Assembly (NCBI GenBank): GCA_902543185.1
Contig: CACBXB010000009.1
Location: forward strand, 23,570-87,569
Reading direction: 5' to 3'
Source: Paracoccaceae bacterium
GTDB lineage: Bacteria; Pseudomonadota; Alphaproteobacteria; Rhodobacterales; Rhodobacteraceae
DNA length: 64,000 nt
Position numbers and translations under genes: made by a program. The notes beneath the pieces were generated by a model. The model was given only the letters and a program-made list of their open reading frames with translations. It searched no databases and was not told where the DNA came from. Every line of letters starts with the position of its first letter. Within the stretch, counting starts at the first letter, position 1. Shown one piece after another: positions 62,972 to 64,000 of this stretch.

Positions 62972-63985
62972 ATGGAAGAAAAAAAATTCGGTGCCCGCAA
63001 TAATAAGGGAAACTATATTCCTAAGAAACGCGTAAGTTATCCACCGGTTTTTGTTTGGCCGTTAGCGCCCGTCAGAGCACTTAAATGGATTTTCTCAGTT
63101 CCTGGTTATTTTTTACCTTGGAACCTTTTTTATGTCGGAATTGGTTTAATATCTTGGTTTGTTTTATCTCCACCACTTGAAAATTATGCAGATCTCAGAA
63201 TTATCACTTGTCTTTCAGTTTTTATGAAAAACAGTGGGCTCGTACTGATATTTTATGGAGCTTTTCACTATCGGTTATACATTCAGCGAGCACAAGACAT
63301 GGATTTTAAGTATAACCCAAGCTGGCCTTCAGAAAATTCAAAACAATTTCTCTTTGGTAACCAAACTAAGGATAATATTTTTCTGACTTTTTGCAGTGGT
63401 GTTCTAATTTGGACTTGCTTTGAAATTTGTATCTTATGGTTTGCAGCAAACGGACACTTAAGATTGATTAACCTTGATGAAAGTATGTTTTATTTCATTG
63501 CTATGATTTTGTTAATCCACTTTTGGCGCGATCTTCATTTTTACCTCATTCATCGGCTTATTCACTTTGAGCCATTATACAATTTGGCCCATAAGACACA
63601 TCATAGAAATATTAATCCGGGCCCATGGTCAGGGCTAGCGATGCACCCGATAGAGCATACTTTTTATTTTTCATGCGCGCTCCTTTATCTTTTCTTTCCA
63701 TTCCATCCAGCCTTCGCAATTGTGACTTTGGTTCACGCAGGTCTAAGTCCTGCGCCGGGCCACACTGGATTTGAAAGAATAAAGACAGACGAAGAAACAA
63801 GCTTTGATATTGATAGCTTTGCCCATTATCTCCATCACAAGTATTTTGAATGTAATTATGCGGATGGTATTTTACCTTTGGATCGTTGGTTTGGCACACT
63901 GCATGACGGTAGCGAAGAGTCATTTAACAAAATGCGAGATAGACTGAGTAAAAAAAATCAGAAAAAAATTTCGCCTAAGACTTAA
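62972..63985 (+). CDS. Fatty acid hydroxylase/sterol desaturase family membrane enzyme
   Basis: 337 residues from ATG 62972 (a TTG at 62960 is possible). Membrane protein with several helices and the non-heme di-iron histidine clusters: HFYLIHRLIHFEP (HX4H), HKTHHR (HX2HH), HPIEH and a C-terminal HYLHHKYFECNY. Histidines are therefore complete. Substrate (fatty acid, sterol-like lipid, hopanoid or carotenoid) cannot be told. Last gene in the window; it stands alone after adenine deaminase (divergent). Confidence 0.87.
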   Translation: MEEKKFGARNNKGNYIPKKRVSYPPVFVWPLAPVRALKWIFSVPGYFLPWNLFYVGIGLISWFVLSPPLENYADLRIITCLSVFMKNSGLVLIFYGAFHYRLYIQRAQDMDFKYNPSWPSENSKQFLFGNQTKDNIFLTFCSGVLIWTCFEICILWFAANGHLRLINLDESMFYFIAMILLIHFWRDLHFYLIHRLIHFEPLYNLAHKTHHRNINPGPWSGLAMHPIEHTFYFSCALLYLFFPFHPAFAIVTLVHAGLSPAPGHTGFERIKTDEETSFDIDSFAHYLHHKYFECNYADGILPLDRWFGTLHDGSEESFNKMRDRLSKKNQKKISPKT

Positions 63986-64000
63986 CCCAAAAAATTTTAT

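Overview
This is a gene-dense stretch of AT-rich bacterial chromosome. It looks like a low-GC marine alphaproteobacterium of the Rhodobacterales (roseobacter) type. The evidence is gene content and order: secG next to pyrG, rpoH next to rluD next to a DUF6476-like small membrane protein, pcm next to a TolC-family outer membrane gene, a phaR-phaP-phaC/phaZ polyhydroxybutyrate locus with CTGC-N3-GCAG sites, a TRAP transporter and flavin-dependent thymidylate synthase. The taxon is inferred from family knowledge; no search was run. I saw no rRNA, tRNA, insertion sequence, prophage or CRISPR array. Gaps are short and many convergent genes touch or overlap, as in a streamlined genome.

Layout. 1-600: 5' part of a cobalt-type nitrile hydratase alpha gene, running off the left edge. 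705-3733: secG, pyrG (apparently starting at ATA), a DUF1330 protein and a TerB-like protein. 3957-12032: a polar-amino-acid-type ABC transporter followed by two divergent glutamine-synthetase-like ligases, a glutamine amidotransferase and an FAD amine oxidase, which together look like a gamma-glutamylation route for an imported amine. 12041-16364: the PHB locus. 16371-23231: a Gfo/Idh/MocA oxidoreductase, rpoH, rluD, DUF6476-like, thyX, glyoxalase, sdhE, an XRE regulator and an aspartate aminotransferase. 23237-31324: MATE pump, parE, YdcZ-like permease, an Ldh-family dehydrogenase with a tyrosine-phosphatase-like protein, and two aminotransferases. 31443-39458: lolF-like/lolD, glycosyltransferase, ygfZ, efp, a small conserved protein, tolC, pcm and a glycerate kinase.

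39459-40279 is the only long stretch without a conventional gene; it holds tiny reading frames and a strong terminator. 40422-50661 is an accessory catabolic block: an acyl-CoA dehydrogenase, a VOC protein, a cupin, an M20 amidohydrolase coupled to an M24-fold protein that has lost all five metal ligands, a fused HyuA/HyuB 5-oxoprolinase-type enzyme and an SHMT-like PLP enzyme. 50941-57763 holds small secreted or uncharacterised proteins, a SOUL protein, a metallo-beta-lactamase-fold hydrolase, an MFS transporter and a class III cyclase fused to TPRs. 57852-63985 holds a TRAP transporter, two small genes, adenine deaminase and a fatty acid hydroxylase-family membrane enzyme.

The most promising points for new biology are the M20/metal-less M24/HyuAB/SHMT-like block, the two-ligase cassette with its own ABC transporter, the ATA start of pyrG, and the PHB operator set.
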